Positions 38,003 to 48,463 of a stretch of 64,000 nt of DNA are shown in pieces. The number at the start of each line of letters is the position of its first letter. The stretch's first letter is position 1. The position numbers and the translations under genes are program-made. The stretch comes from Stictocephala bisonia (taxonomy: Eukaryota > Arthropoda > Insecta > Hemiptera > Membracidae), in contig JAQJVL010000057.1 in NCBI GenBank assembly GCA_035578905.1, forward strand, positions 1,116,001 through 1,180,000. Reading direction: 5' to 3'. A model generated the notes under the pieces. It was not told the DNA's origin. It did not search any database and was given only the letters and a program-made list of their open reading frames with translations.

Positions 38003-38389
38003 TACTGTATAAAACAAGCGAGCGTCGTTATTAAGTTCGGATTGCAGAAGTTTGTAAAGGAATTAACATTACCTACCTCTCCCATCAAAAAGCTCCCTTT
38101 AATCTGACTTGGAGTTGTGCAATCCACTCCTTCAACTTGACTTCTAAACTATGGGACTGGCTGCTGATATTTTGTGTTTGTGTTATTTACATGTTGTGAA
38201 TTTGAGATAGTATTTGAACATTGTTCGCATGTTCAACGTTTGTTGATGGTTAGGTAAGTAAAACGCTTCTCTGTTATGTGCTCGCCGTTTGTGTATGCTG
38301 TAAAACGCGAGCTTCTTCCAGTCTGCACGAACCCCCCTCCCCTCCTCCTGCTCTATGTATGTGTATGCAAGACCTGATTCACAAAGAAG
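38003..38389. other. Spacer, nothing recognised
   Basis: No gene or repeat could be supported. Confidence 0.5.
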
Positions 38390-38545
38390 AAATACAGTAA
38401 ACAGAGGTCGCGTCCAATAGTGCGCTGAATTTATGACGAGTTAGTGTGTCGAGTAGTTAGTTCTTTAGTTTGTCATGGGGATGGCAGGACCGGCACCTTG
38501 TTAGGTGCATGTCTCTCCCTTACTCCCCCAAATGTTCCAGAATAA
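38390..38545 (-). mobile_element. MITE family copy E, partial
   Basis: The plus strand starts with the terminal repeat CACAAAGAAGAAATACAGTA, then ACAGAGGTCGCG and AGTGCGCTGAATTT, and continues to GGCACCTTGTTAGGTG and TCTCTCCCTTACTCCC, in the same order as the reverse of copy A. The far half is missing and is replaced by the tRNA-like fragment that follows. Confidence 0.65.
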
Positions 38546-38547
38546 CC

Positions 38548-38602
38548 CAGACTCAAAGTCCTGACGCCGTAGACCGCTCGGCCACCAGGGCTCGGCTTGG
38601 TA
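38548..38602 (-). other. tRNA-like fragment, probable SINE head
   Basis: On the minus strand GGTGGCCGAGCGGTCTACGG matches the 5' half (A-box and D-arm) of Leu/Ser-type tRNAs, followed by CGTCAGGACTTTGAG. There is no matching 3' half, so a functional tRNA is excluded. It is most simply a truncated SINE head joined to a MITE fragment. Confidence 0.55.
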
Positions 38603-38788
38603 TTTTTTATGGTTTTTAATTTATGAAATTTAATATGAATGAAATATGTGTGGATCGGTAGTATTTCTCAGCTATAAACTGTTATACAAGCAGCACTTGC
38701 TCCATACGTTGCTCATCACTTACGATCGATACAGGTGTTTTAGATTTTTAAGATGAACATATTATATAACGTGATATGATGATGTAAG

Positions 38789-39185
38789 ATGACCCACCCA
38801 CCCTCCAATACACGTACTGTGGTATTGACCCACCCGCCCTCCAATACACGTACTGTGGTATTGACCCACCCGCCCTCCAATACACGTACTGTGGTATTCA
38901 CCCACCCGCCCTCCAATACACGTACTGTGGTATTCACCCACCCGCCCTCCCATACACGTACGGTGGTACTGACCCATCCGCCCTCCAATATACGTACTGT
39001 GGTATTGACCCACCCACCCTCCCATACACGTAGGGTGGTATTGACCCATCCGCCCTCCCATACACGTACTGTGGTATTGACCAACCCGCCCACCCATACA
39101 TGTACGGTGGTATTGCCCCATCCGCCCTCCCATACACGTACTGTGGTATTGACCCACCCGCCCTCCAATACACGTACTGTGGTAC
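38789..39185 (-). repeat. 36-bp minisatellite, locus 2 (about 11 units)
   Basis: On the plus strand the unit is GACCCACCCGCCCTCCAATA followed by CACGTACTGTGGTATT, recurring every 36 bases. Its reverse complement aligns with the unit at 140-330 with about six differences in 36. Some units carry CCATACACGTAC instead of CAATACACGTAC, closer to locus 1. Frames of up to 217 codons through it are artefacts of the period. Confidence 0.95.
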
Positions 39186-40687
39186 TGAAAATTTTGAATA
39201 TCTAATTTAAAAGGGTTGCAATACATCTTATAAAACGTTAAAACATAAAAGTAAATAATATTGTTACAATTATATATTTGGAAATTTACGGAAGTGTAAA
39301 GAGGAAATGCGCCTACCAAGTAAAACCCGTTAAAGTGAATTGTAACGTTTTTCCTTTCGAAGAACGCGACGTTTCCAGGTAGGAAGAGTGCAAATCGGCC
39401 AAGGAGATTGTACAACTCTAAGTCAGATTACAGAGCGCAAGGAGCTTTAGGAGGAAGCACGAAATGTTAATTCCCTCTCAAACTTTGGTGCTCTCGACTT
39501 ATTGTAGCCTTTTGTGAAAGAGTATTTTGTACGGTCGGTCAGTTTCGGGAACTCTATCTCCTGGAGTTGTTTTTACGTGTGGTATAAGGAGAGAGATTCC
39601 CAAGTACTTGGACGGGCAATATACTAGTTGTCGATTGTATTTTGGGCTTAATTTCGACTGAAAAATTTAATTATGTAACTGAAAAAAAGTGAAAAACTAG
39701 ATCTTTCTTCTGATTGTTGTTTAACAGTTAGACTTATTTCTCAAATCAGTGTAAAATAATTTAAGATCGAACACTTAATTTTGAAAAAACAATCTCAGTT
39801 TGGTTTTGCACCAAGAATTTAAAATGACGTATTATGGATACAAAATCTGGAAATCAATTGCAGTAATTGTGATGTTAGAAATAATAATTTTACACACGTG
39901 TTATAAAATTCCTGATCTACCGAAACCATCTATAGATTTTTTACGTTAGGCTTTTCACTTTTCATAATTTAGTGAAATCATTTCGATGTCTCTTAAGGTA
40001 AACGAGATGAGAATGCAAATCGTGTAAATGCAAATGACAGTTCAAAAATTAGTCAATGAACTAAACAAATGCTTGTACAAAGTAGAAACGAGAAATCTGC
40101 TTATATTCAATTGTATGTGGTAGTCCGTAACGAACAGACACTACTTTAAACTGTCCCAACAAATAGGCTCTGAAGAGCTGCAAGAAATATTCTGTTTCAT
40201 TTTTAACTTCTTTTGCACGTCACAGAAGATGAACGTGGCAGATTTTAAGAGCAGACCAGCAGTTTTATAATCAGTCAAGTGATCTTTAACGCTTAATGTT
40301 CATTTATTTCTCCGTGATCGTCATTCCGGATAATTAGTCTTTTTAAAAGAGCATCATAATTTAAAATCTGCATTGTGTTCTATAGTATGTACTGTTTATT
40401 TACAAATTGAGGATAGCAGTATAAAGACATGGTGAAGTATAGGAGATAAAGTTAAGTTTTTAAGCGGGGGGGGGGGAGGAAGAATCCGGTGTCTGAGTTG
40501 TGTATTTTCCGGTAAATTTGATAGGATGGCAAAGCCAAAGGTTGACCTTTGAGTGATGAGGTTGCGTTACTTTGATGCCGGAGATCTTTTGTTGCTCCCC
40601 TCTGTACGGGGGGGGGGGGAGTGGCCACAAGATGACAACGGAACATTGAACAACTCTTTCCTTCCAGACTAATTTAGTAATAGTAAC
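39186..40687. other. AT-rich sequence with two poly-G tracts, no gene seen
   Basis: Runs of about 10 G occur near 40467 and 40610. No coding or RNA feature was recognised. Confidence 0.5.
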
Positions 40688-41226
40688 ACGTGTGATTAAG
40701 TACAAGTATTCGTAGAGTATTGTTTATTAACTAGGTCATAAATTATTTTGTGTGTAAATTAATTTATTTTTGCTTACTAACAGTCGTGTAGTACTATGTT
40801 TCATGTGTTGTATGGTTTTTATTTTATGTGTGATTAAGTACAAGTATTCGTAGAGTATTGTTTATTAACTAGGTCATAAATTATTTTGTGTGTAAATTAA
40901 TTTATTTTTGCTTACTAACAGTCGTGTAGTACTATGTTTCATGTGTTGTATGGTTTTTATTTTATGTGTGATTAAGTACAAGTATTCGTAGAGTATTGTT
41001 TATTAACTAGGTCATAAATTATTTTGTGTGTAAATTAATTTATTTTTTCTTACTAACAGTCGTGTAGAACTATGTTTCATGTGTTGTATGGTTTTTATTT
41101 TATGTGTGATTAAGTACAAGTATTCGTAGAGTGTTGTTTATTAACTAGGTCATAAATTATTTTGTGTGTAAATTAATTTATTTTTTCTTACTAACAGTCG
41201 TGTAGAACTATGTTTCATTTGTTATA
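40688..41226 (+). repeat. 138-bp tandem repeat, 4 units
   Basis: TGTGATTAAGTACAAGTATT starts units at 40691, 40829, 40967 and 41105, so the period is exactly 138. The units contain TATTAACTAGGTCATAAATT, CTTACTAACAGTCGTGTAG and CATGTGTTGTATGGTTTTTA. The first two are virtually identical; the last two share TTTTTTCTTACT and GTAGAACTATG variants, so duplication probably occurred in pairs. Confidence 0.95.
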
Positions 41227-41736
41227 TGATTTGTATTACTATTTGTAATTTGTATTATTTTGTATGATTACATATTTACGTTTCGCCATTAAGTTTGTGT
41301 TCAATAGTTGCAATCGCTCTAGTAACTCTTTTTATTTTACTTTTTAAGGAAATCGACGAGCATTAGCTGTAGAAAATGGCTATGGGGTAATTTTCACTAA
41401 TTTCGTGACTGATATAAAATTTCTTAAAATTGAGGCAACATACTTTTAGATTTTAATTTCAATACGAGGTGGTTTTTATTTGTACTTTATTTACTGTAAC
41501 AACTTTAAAATAATCAGCGCAATACTAGCGAATAGTAAATATAATTTACAAAGTATGCTCCGTACTTTACGATAATAGAAAATTATTATTATTTCTCATA
41601 AAATATTATTTAGTGACTTCAAACAATTTTATTTAGACCTAGTGTAAAAACTTGAAAAATTATTGTCTTTATATATATTACGATTGAGTTAAAAAAAACT
41701 AAATAAATGATTTGTACAAATTCTGTGTTTTTAAAT
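41227..41736. other. AT-rich spacer, nothing recognised
   Basis: No feature supported. Confidence 0.5.
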
Positions 41737-41857
41737 TTACCTTAAATTCCGTCGGGTATCTAATTTTACTGTAAACTACAGCTGTTTCGACGTATTTAAC
41801 ACTTCGAAACAGCTGTAGCTTACAGTTAAATTGAATACCTGACGGAATTTAAGGTAA
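41737..41857. repeat. Long hairpin (about 54-bp arms), MITE-like
   Basis: The left arm runs TTACCTTAAATTCCGTCGGG to ACTACAGCTGTTTCGA and the right arm TCGAAACAGCTGTAGC to GACGGAATTTAAGGTAA, separated by about 13 bases. Arms match at roughly nine positions in ten. No reading frame is carried. It could be a foldback MITE or the stem-loop end of a larger element. Confidence 0.9.
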
Positions 41858-42531
41858 CTTTAAAATCATGGAGTTTTCATAAGGCTTCCGGAGGTTTTAC
41901 TACGAGATTTGTAAAAATTGAATTAATTTTATATTAATGATACCTCCTAACGATCAAATTCAAAAGGGTCATGAATTTTATAATTTTTGTAACGTATATG
42001 GGAAGAAATAAAAAGAGTGCATATTCATAAATGAACTTTAAATATTAGAATTTTTCACGCATTAAAAGTAAACCAACGCACAGTTGTGGGATCAATTTCC
42101 TCGCAATCCGTCGGAGCCCACAGCTCACCAAGGGTTGCCCGGTAATGGTGGAAACCGCAAACACCGGCCAGCTTCCTTCCTCAACCACATTGGACTAATC
42201 ATGTATTTTTCGTTTATTATTCCGATTGGTTCTGCGCTAAAATTGAATCTTAAATTCTGTTGGAGGGAAACTTGTTTGGGAAACTCAGCTCTAGATTGTT
42301 GTTTAATGTTGTGTCTTATTCATTTTAAAAATTATAGTACGCCTGAATAAATAACATTAAATTATGTTTTACCAGTCTAATGTTACTGTTTCTTGAGTTT
42401 ATCCTTATGTTATCCATTAATTAACTACTGTCGGTGTTAAAATAATGTTATTATTACGTTTTAAAGACTATAGCAGTGATTTAATTAGGAGAGTCTGCTT
42501 CAATGAGAGTGAACGATTGGAAACCCTAACC

Positions 42532-42546
42532 TAACCTAACCTAACC
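42532..42546. repeat. Short interstitial telomere-like run (CCTAA/TTAGG)
   Basis: AACCCTAACCTAACCTAACC continues to CTAACC, about four CCTAA units. TTAGG is the ancestral insect telomere repeat. Runs this short are also common by chance or as insertion scars. Confidence 0.6.
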
Positions 42547-43459
42547 AACATTTGTTAGTTATTTCTTTCTGAAATTCCCGCCTTTTTCAGTAATTGCCCA
42601 TAAAAATCTCTGGTGGTTGTTAATTAAAGCTAATATACATTTGCAGATTAAGTAAGAAGAGGGACTTCCATATTACCGCCAATCTTAACTATGCAGCTCG
42701 TCTCAATCGCTACTCGTCCTCCGCTATGAGGCGCTAATGTACACATTTTTCATTGGGAGAACACTAACGCTCGTAGTGTTTAATCGATCAACTAGAATAA
42801 AAACGACTTAATTTTGTTGGCATAATGTTGACGTTATTAATATACATCCTACTCTTATATGCGCTGATAAATGCCGTCACCAGGGTTTAACGTTGATCCA
42901 CCATCCAAGGTGATTTCCAGCAGCTCGTTTATTTCTAACTGCAGTGTGCTTCTATGTCGCCAACTATCCACAGTATCACCGATGATGGCTGTCACTCAAA
43001 ACGTGATCCTTAGTAGACATATATGAATATTCTTAAATAATTGGATAAGGGCACATCTTTAACAAATCAACACGGTTCAGGCAAATTTAATTTCTAAAAG
43101 TTGGTTCCATAATTTTTTTGCAATTCATCACAGTTTTCTATTCAACATTTCTGCCCCACATGTTGAATACATCCGCTATTTTAGTATAACATTAACTAAA
43201 TTAAAATTTTTTTACAAAATAAGGAATTTTTCTAAGCTCGAGTGGTCCAGCTAAATTTGGTCTCTCAACCATGTTCGCATATAAAATTTAAAATGTCGGT
43301 ATCTCAAATTGGGTATAAATTACTTGCAAGTACTATTCATTGCCGTGTTTTTTACAGTCGAAAAACACCGTACTAATGAAATTTTTGGTGAAAAAGAAAC
43401 GTTTCCATCAAGCAAAAAATTTAATCAGGAAGAAATATCCGCGAGTGAAATAACAGTAA

Positions 43460-43525
43460 ATGTCGTCGTGGTGGCAGAGATCAGTCCAAATTAATGAGAC
43501 AACCGCCGTCAAGGCTCCCCTCCCC
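43460..43525 (+). repeat. Solitary relative of the 54-bp array unit
   Basis: AAATTAATGAGACAACCGCC followed by GTCAAGGCTCCCCTCCCC matches the unit of the array at 53736-55912. The similarity extends upstream: AAATGTCGTCGTGGTGGCAG here against AAATGTCATCTGGTGGCGGA just before the array at 53723. It is therefore not a chance hit to a simple repeat. There is one unit only. Confidence 0.8.
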
Positions 43526-45137
43526 ACATTTCATCTTTTTACCTCGTCCGTTACATATGCAAAAAATTCAGATTATCTTTTCCTACAAATTATCTTTTAT
43601 TTAATTGTTGCAGTTTAAATTTCATATCGTATAACATTTGTTCGTCGCCAATTAATTGAACAATGTCTTAACCAAACGAGTAATTATGCACTTTATTGCC
43701 ATTTCTGAAAATACGATTTCTTGTCGTAAAATATGAGTGGTGGATAGTGGTGGTAGATATCTTTTGAGGAGGTTGAATTCCACCTGCGGAAAACTGGGTT
43801 TTTACTGAAAAATCGAAAAACTAGTTTTTATATGATAGTGTAAAAGAACAACTTTTCAAAACGTTAATTTTCGACAGTTTTGTCATTTAATACAATTTTG
43901 TATGCTGGACATGAATATATAACTAGCTTTTCAATAAAATTAATTTTTCGGTCTGAAAAATATACTACAGCTTACCTATTCAAACATAACCTAACTTATC
44001 ATAATTGTTTATTTACTCAACAAAAATTCGAAATTTGCATTAAATTCTGGTCTCTGGTCTCCGAGACGGTCTGCTCACCGTCTCTCCGGCGAGAGTATAG
44101 GACATTTTGTTCTTTGTGCATAGTAGTGTTTATAATGACCTTTTTTTCCTGTACGCTAATCTCGAATCACTGGGAAAGTAGGTTTTTCGTTATATCTCGA
44201 TTAATAATTGTTATAGACTAAAATAATTTTAAAATTCGTATTCAGCGCGAAAACAGCCACCAAACTAAAAAAAAGTTATTATTTAAACTAACGAAAATGT
44301 GTCAAAAATACCAACATTGTTATATCCGTTTTTTTCCTAATTTTTCGGTAAAATCCGTGATTGTCGCATAATAAAAAGCATATCTCGTGAAAATATAGTC
44401 AATTATGGACCCAGAACAGGCAAAGTTATCAAATTTTTTTATGTGGCAAGAAACTGCATAATAACCACAAAAAGTAATTAATTAGTGTATTTCCGTTTCC
44501 AATTTGGCCATCAACAGGTCCTCCCAAATAATTAAGTGCATTATGGCGGTCAGCTGCCCTAGTGACGTCACACGCTGCAGTATGCAACACAGTTCTCTAA
44601 TTACTGAAACGTCATTTGTTGTGAGCAACATGCGCAGCACGTTTGAAATATGCAAAACAATTAGACACGGCCTATTAATTATCGCCTGACTGTATCGAAT
44701 AACGTTTTTGTACTATGGAATAATTTATTATACTTTCTAGCCAAAATAAATACAATTGCGTTGCTTGTGGCCTGTTTGTCAGTAGGTTGGACCCAAACTG
44801 TACAAATACAACATTAATATGACCCGAATACTATAATTGATCTGTTTATAGTCTAAACAATATGTTGTGGATCTAGTCCGTTTGAAGTATCTTGACGCTT
44901 TTAGTAAAATCGAAACTTAAGACGTAGGCCTATACCAAGCCACCGCTGGAGAATAAGACAAAACATGCTCTTCTATTTCAACTGTATGGTTCGTGTTTAA
45001 TATTATAATGAGTTATAGTGAACACTGTATGAATATTAAAGAGCCATTGCTGCTATCATGAGCTTTTTAATGTAAAATCGACAAGAATGACATTTAAAGT
45101 TTCACATGTCATGATTTTTGCAAAGAATATTCGTATT

Positions 45138-45387
45138 CACAAAGACTATATACAAAAGTAGTTTTCTTTAGGTCGCAGCGAAGCCTCAGTGGCAGTTGTA
45201 AGTAGATTACAGCTGATGTACATATTTGTACATCTGTGGTAATAATTACTTCGTTAACCCTTGAGGATTTAGGGGTAATGAAGGAGGGACTAACAAGGTG
45301 CTGGCTCTGACATCGCATGGCAAACTGGTGAAATAAACAAAACTACACCCATTCAGCACACTATTGACTGTGACCAAAATTCCTGTG
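45138..45387 (+). mobile_element. MITE family copy C, about 250 bp
   Basis: Terminal CACAAAGACTATATACAAAA, then TTTAGGTCGCAG, CCTCAGTGGCAG and AAGGAGGGACTAACAAGGTG follow the same order as copy A. CATTCAGCACACTATTGACT leads to the degenerate right end with CCTGTG. The right end abuts the third 36-bp minisatellite locus within a few bases. Confidence 0.72.
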
Positions 45388-45389
45388 TC

Positions 45390-45514
45390 CTGTATGGGTG
45401 GGCGGGTGGGTCAATACCACTGTACGTGTATGGGTGGGCGTGTGTGTCACTACCACAGTACGTGTGGTATTGAGCCTCCCGTCCACTATAGACATACTAG
45501 TGGTATTGACCCAA
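45390..45514. repeat. 36-bp minisatellite, locus 3, with an internal inversion
   Basis: About two units run forward (TGTATGGGTGGGCGGGTGGG, TCAATACCACTGTACGTG and so on). Around 45463-45472 the orientation flips: TGGTATTGAGCCTCCCGTCC and GTGGTATTGACCC are in the locus 2 plus-strand sense. The junction is palindromic, around CCACAGTACGTGTGG. Confidence 0.85.
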
Positions 45515-48463
45515 TGTATTTTAACTATAACAAAATATTTTTCTATGTGGTTTAACTAATTGAGTGTATTTATTAATTGTGTGTTTTAACATTTTTTATG
45601 TCCCCGAAAATTATAATTGTCTTCTCCAATACAGAAAAATTCCTGTGTCCTTAAATTCGGAATTTGGACAAATAACCCGTTAATTTTACTTGTATTAAAA
45701 TATCTGACAGCTCTAAAATATTTGCCAATTCTGGATTTTGGAAAACTGGTGTCCAAATATTTTCATTTTTTTATTGTTATTATTTATTTTTTTTCAGTAT
45801 TCCATATATTTTGATTGTTGTGAAAAGTATTAAAATAGTAATTATTTTACAAAAAACAATTCATGGTCCACTAGAACAGATCTTCACCTATAAAATGACA
45901 CTTCAGCGATACGACACGTAAATTATTACGGACCGAATCGTTGAATAGAAACCCATGTTTTTGGCGTTTTTCACGGAGGTAAATAGCCATCATAAATTAT
46001 ATAACTGCGTAGAATTGTAAGCCTTGCAAGCTTTCATAATATTTAACATATTTCAGTTAATTGTAATCCAAAATATTTATTATATTACATGGTTTCTACA
46101 TTAGCTTTAACAAACGTTTGCCATAATTGTTAATTCAATGTATATTAGTTAAGATCCTTCGAACTAAACAGTCTAAGTTCAGTGTAAATAATATCACAAA
46201 CAAAGAAACAAAAACTAAATATGTCTGAACATATACTTAAATAGACAGGTTGGCTTAGTAGTAACTTTAATCTTCACTCGCTGTATTTACAATGAAAGAA
46301 CTACGTGATCTCCTGCTCCGAAGTACCTCTACAAATTGCGTTACTCGAATTACCTATATCATTGACTGTAAAAACGAGAAGACTGCCCAGTCGTGTGGGT
46401 CTCAAGAAGCGAGTTTTCCTTTACTATCAAATTAGTTCTTATTCTGTCTTCACAGGTAGCGCCAGCGTCTGCCTACCTCCGTCTCTCTTCATCCCTCCCT
46501 GTCTCTTGACCTCTCTTTGTCTCTCTTCAGCACATACTGAAGTGACTTAAAACTGTGCTAATAATACGCAAAACTGTCGTCCTAGTGTTTATTTGAAACT
46601 ATTCACCGTTATATTGCTAATAATAATGTTAAATGCGCACGTTTAACTGTTTGTCTTATTGTTTCAAAAATCAATGCTGATAGTAAAAAAATAGTAATGT
46701 TTTCAATGATAATATCGTTTTGACAATACTGGTTAATAAACATTGGCGTAATCAACATGACGTTTATCCCAACTGGCTACATTAATATTGCTTTATTTGA
46801 TAATAATTTAGCAGAATTACGTAATGAATATTGTATTCTTTTATTTATCACCAATATTGAATCATTACTACAATCATTATTTTCAGAGTGGAGCATATTA
46901 AAATTTAACTTCTGAATGAATAAGAACACGCGTGTTAGTCGGACTTGTTTTAAATTAACGTCTGTATTTAATAAAATAATCATAAGTCGGGATAAACGTG
47001 TCATGATAAACGTGTCATGATAAAACTTGAATTGGCAGCAAAATTGTGTACCAACCAGAAACAAAAATTGGTAAATACAGTAAATGTATGTAAAATTGTC
47101 GTATTTTGGAAAACAATTGCTATTTACAGCGTTTAGACATAAATATTTGAAAATAAATAACTAAACAATATCAGAAGTTACAGGCTTTAGACTTTTCACC
47201 AGTATGGTTTCCAAACTCAAGTCTTCCTCAATAAAAGTATGCGAATTTTGCTAAAATATCTATTATATTAAATAAAAACCTTTATAGTTAAAATATAACA
47301 CTTGACTTCAAAAAACTTAAAAAACTACAGTTATTTATGTTAGTTATGTTGGTTAATTCCATCAATTCTTTTTCAAGTGATCAAGTCATGTTTTTTTTGT
47401 GCATTTTCTTGAACATTCAATAACTTGAGATTAAATTGTTATTACATTTATTTTTAATGGTTACTAAATTTATCTTTTTTTTATCAAATGAAAATCGTAT
47501 TTAAGTCATTTCTACACAAACCAAAATCTTGTCATGAACTGGTAGGATCATGTTGTGAGCGAAATAAACGTTCCTCGGAGTTGGTTGGGAGGAGTGAGAT
47601 GCCACGCGGTGTTTGTTTCTCTCTTGCCGTGTGTTGTATACAGGTAACTGAGTTAGACGCCATTTTGGTATTGCTTTTGTGACGTCACTGGTGGAGGTAA
47701 TTCACTTTGCAGCCATCCACCAGGCTCGTGCGTCGTTGGACACCACTTACACCTCTATTCAACGCATTGTATAAGTAACTTCACAGCATAGTTGAGAAAC
47801 AGTTTCACTTTAGTGAGTTTCTATAAGATAGACCTCACAATACTCCTTTGTACAAATCAAATCTTATTTTTACCATAATTTTCGCTCTAAACTGTTAAAA
47901 TTGGTATATCTGAAAAATAATAAGTTTACTTTAGTTTTTAGTTCGTTTTTTCAACTGAAGTCCTACGACGAAACCTATAATGCAAGGACACGATTTTAAA
48001 AATTATCAATTGTCCTTAATCCTTATAGTAATCTTAATTATTTTAATGCCACAGTAAAAAAGCGTTTATCTTTAGAAATGAAATAAGGATTTTTGTTTGT
48101 AAATTGTTAAGTATAGAGTACATTTTATGTCTTTACACGTTTCTTACGTGTCCGTTTCCAGAGGATCCGAACGAGCCTTCTCTCGTCTGACGTTAAAATA
48201 ACGCGTCCTTCGTTCGTTTTTCTGGAATACGATATGATAGTTTTTTATAATTCTATACAGGACTGTGTCTAGGTTTTAGGCTGTTTAGATATTTAGGAAT
48301 TTTCCTTAGCTTATGGAGCCGGTTTCCTTAGTTAACACGTTTTTCTTATATACAAAAGCACTACAAAGGGATATTGACGTTTTGTGCTGTTTATTATGAT
48401 TTTGCATTGCTTACTCAGTATGAGACTTGCATGCTAAAATAATTGAGTTTATATTTTTATAAA
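45515..48463. other. Long AT-rich stretch, no gene recognised
   Basis: Short frames only. AAAATTCCTGTGTCCT near 45376 recurs at 45637. 47540-47780 is G+C-richer with GACGCCATTTTGG and GTGACGTCAC near 47680, which could be promoter-like, but no downstream gene is visible. Confidence 0.4.

Larger units (their letters stand above)
41858..45137. other. Long stretch without a recognisable gene
   Basis: Contains the short CCTAA run at 42532, the solitary 54-bp-unit relative at 43460 and several short open frames. The longest is 113 codons at 43880-44221. None of these frames has a recognisable domain. GTGACGTCAC occurs near 44564, next to ATGGCGGTCAGCTG. Confidence 0.4.

Noticed and set aside
38548..38602. 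Functional tRNA-Leu/Ser gene on the minus strand
   Set aside because: Only the 5' half resembles a tRNA; the 3' half with B-box and acceptor stem is absent.
33763..40617. Poly-C and poly-G tracts (33763, 35396, 40467, 40610) as regulatory elements
   Set aside because: Homopolymers of 10-14 bases are common in such DNA and are prone to sequencing error; nothing links them to a gene.
43880..44221. 113-codon open frame as a gene
   Set aside because: No recognisable domain, AT-driven composition, and no splice or promoter context; kept only as part of an unassigned stretch.
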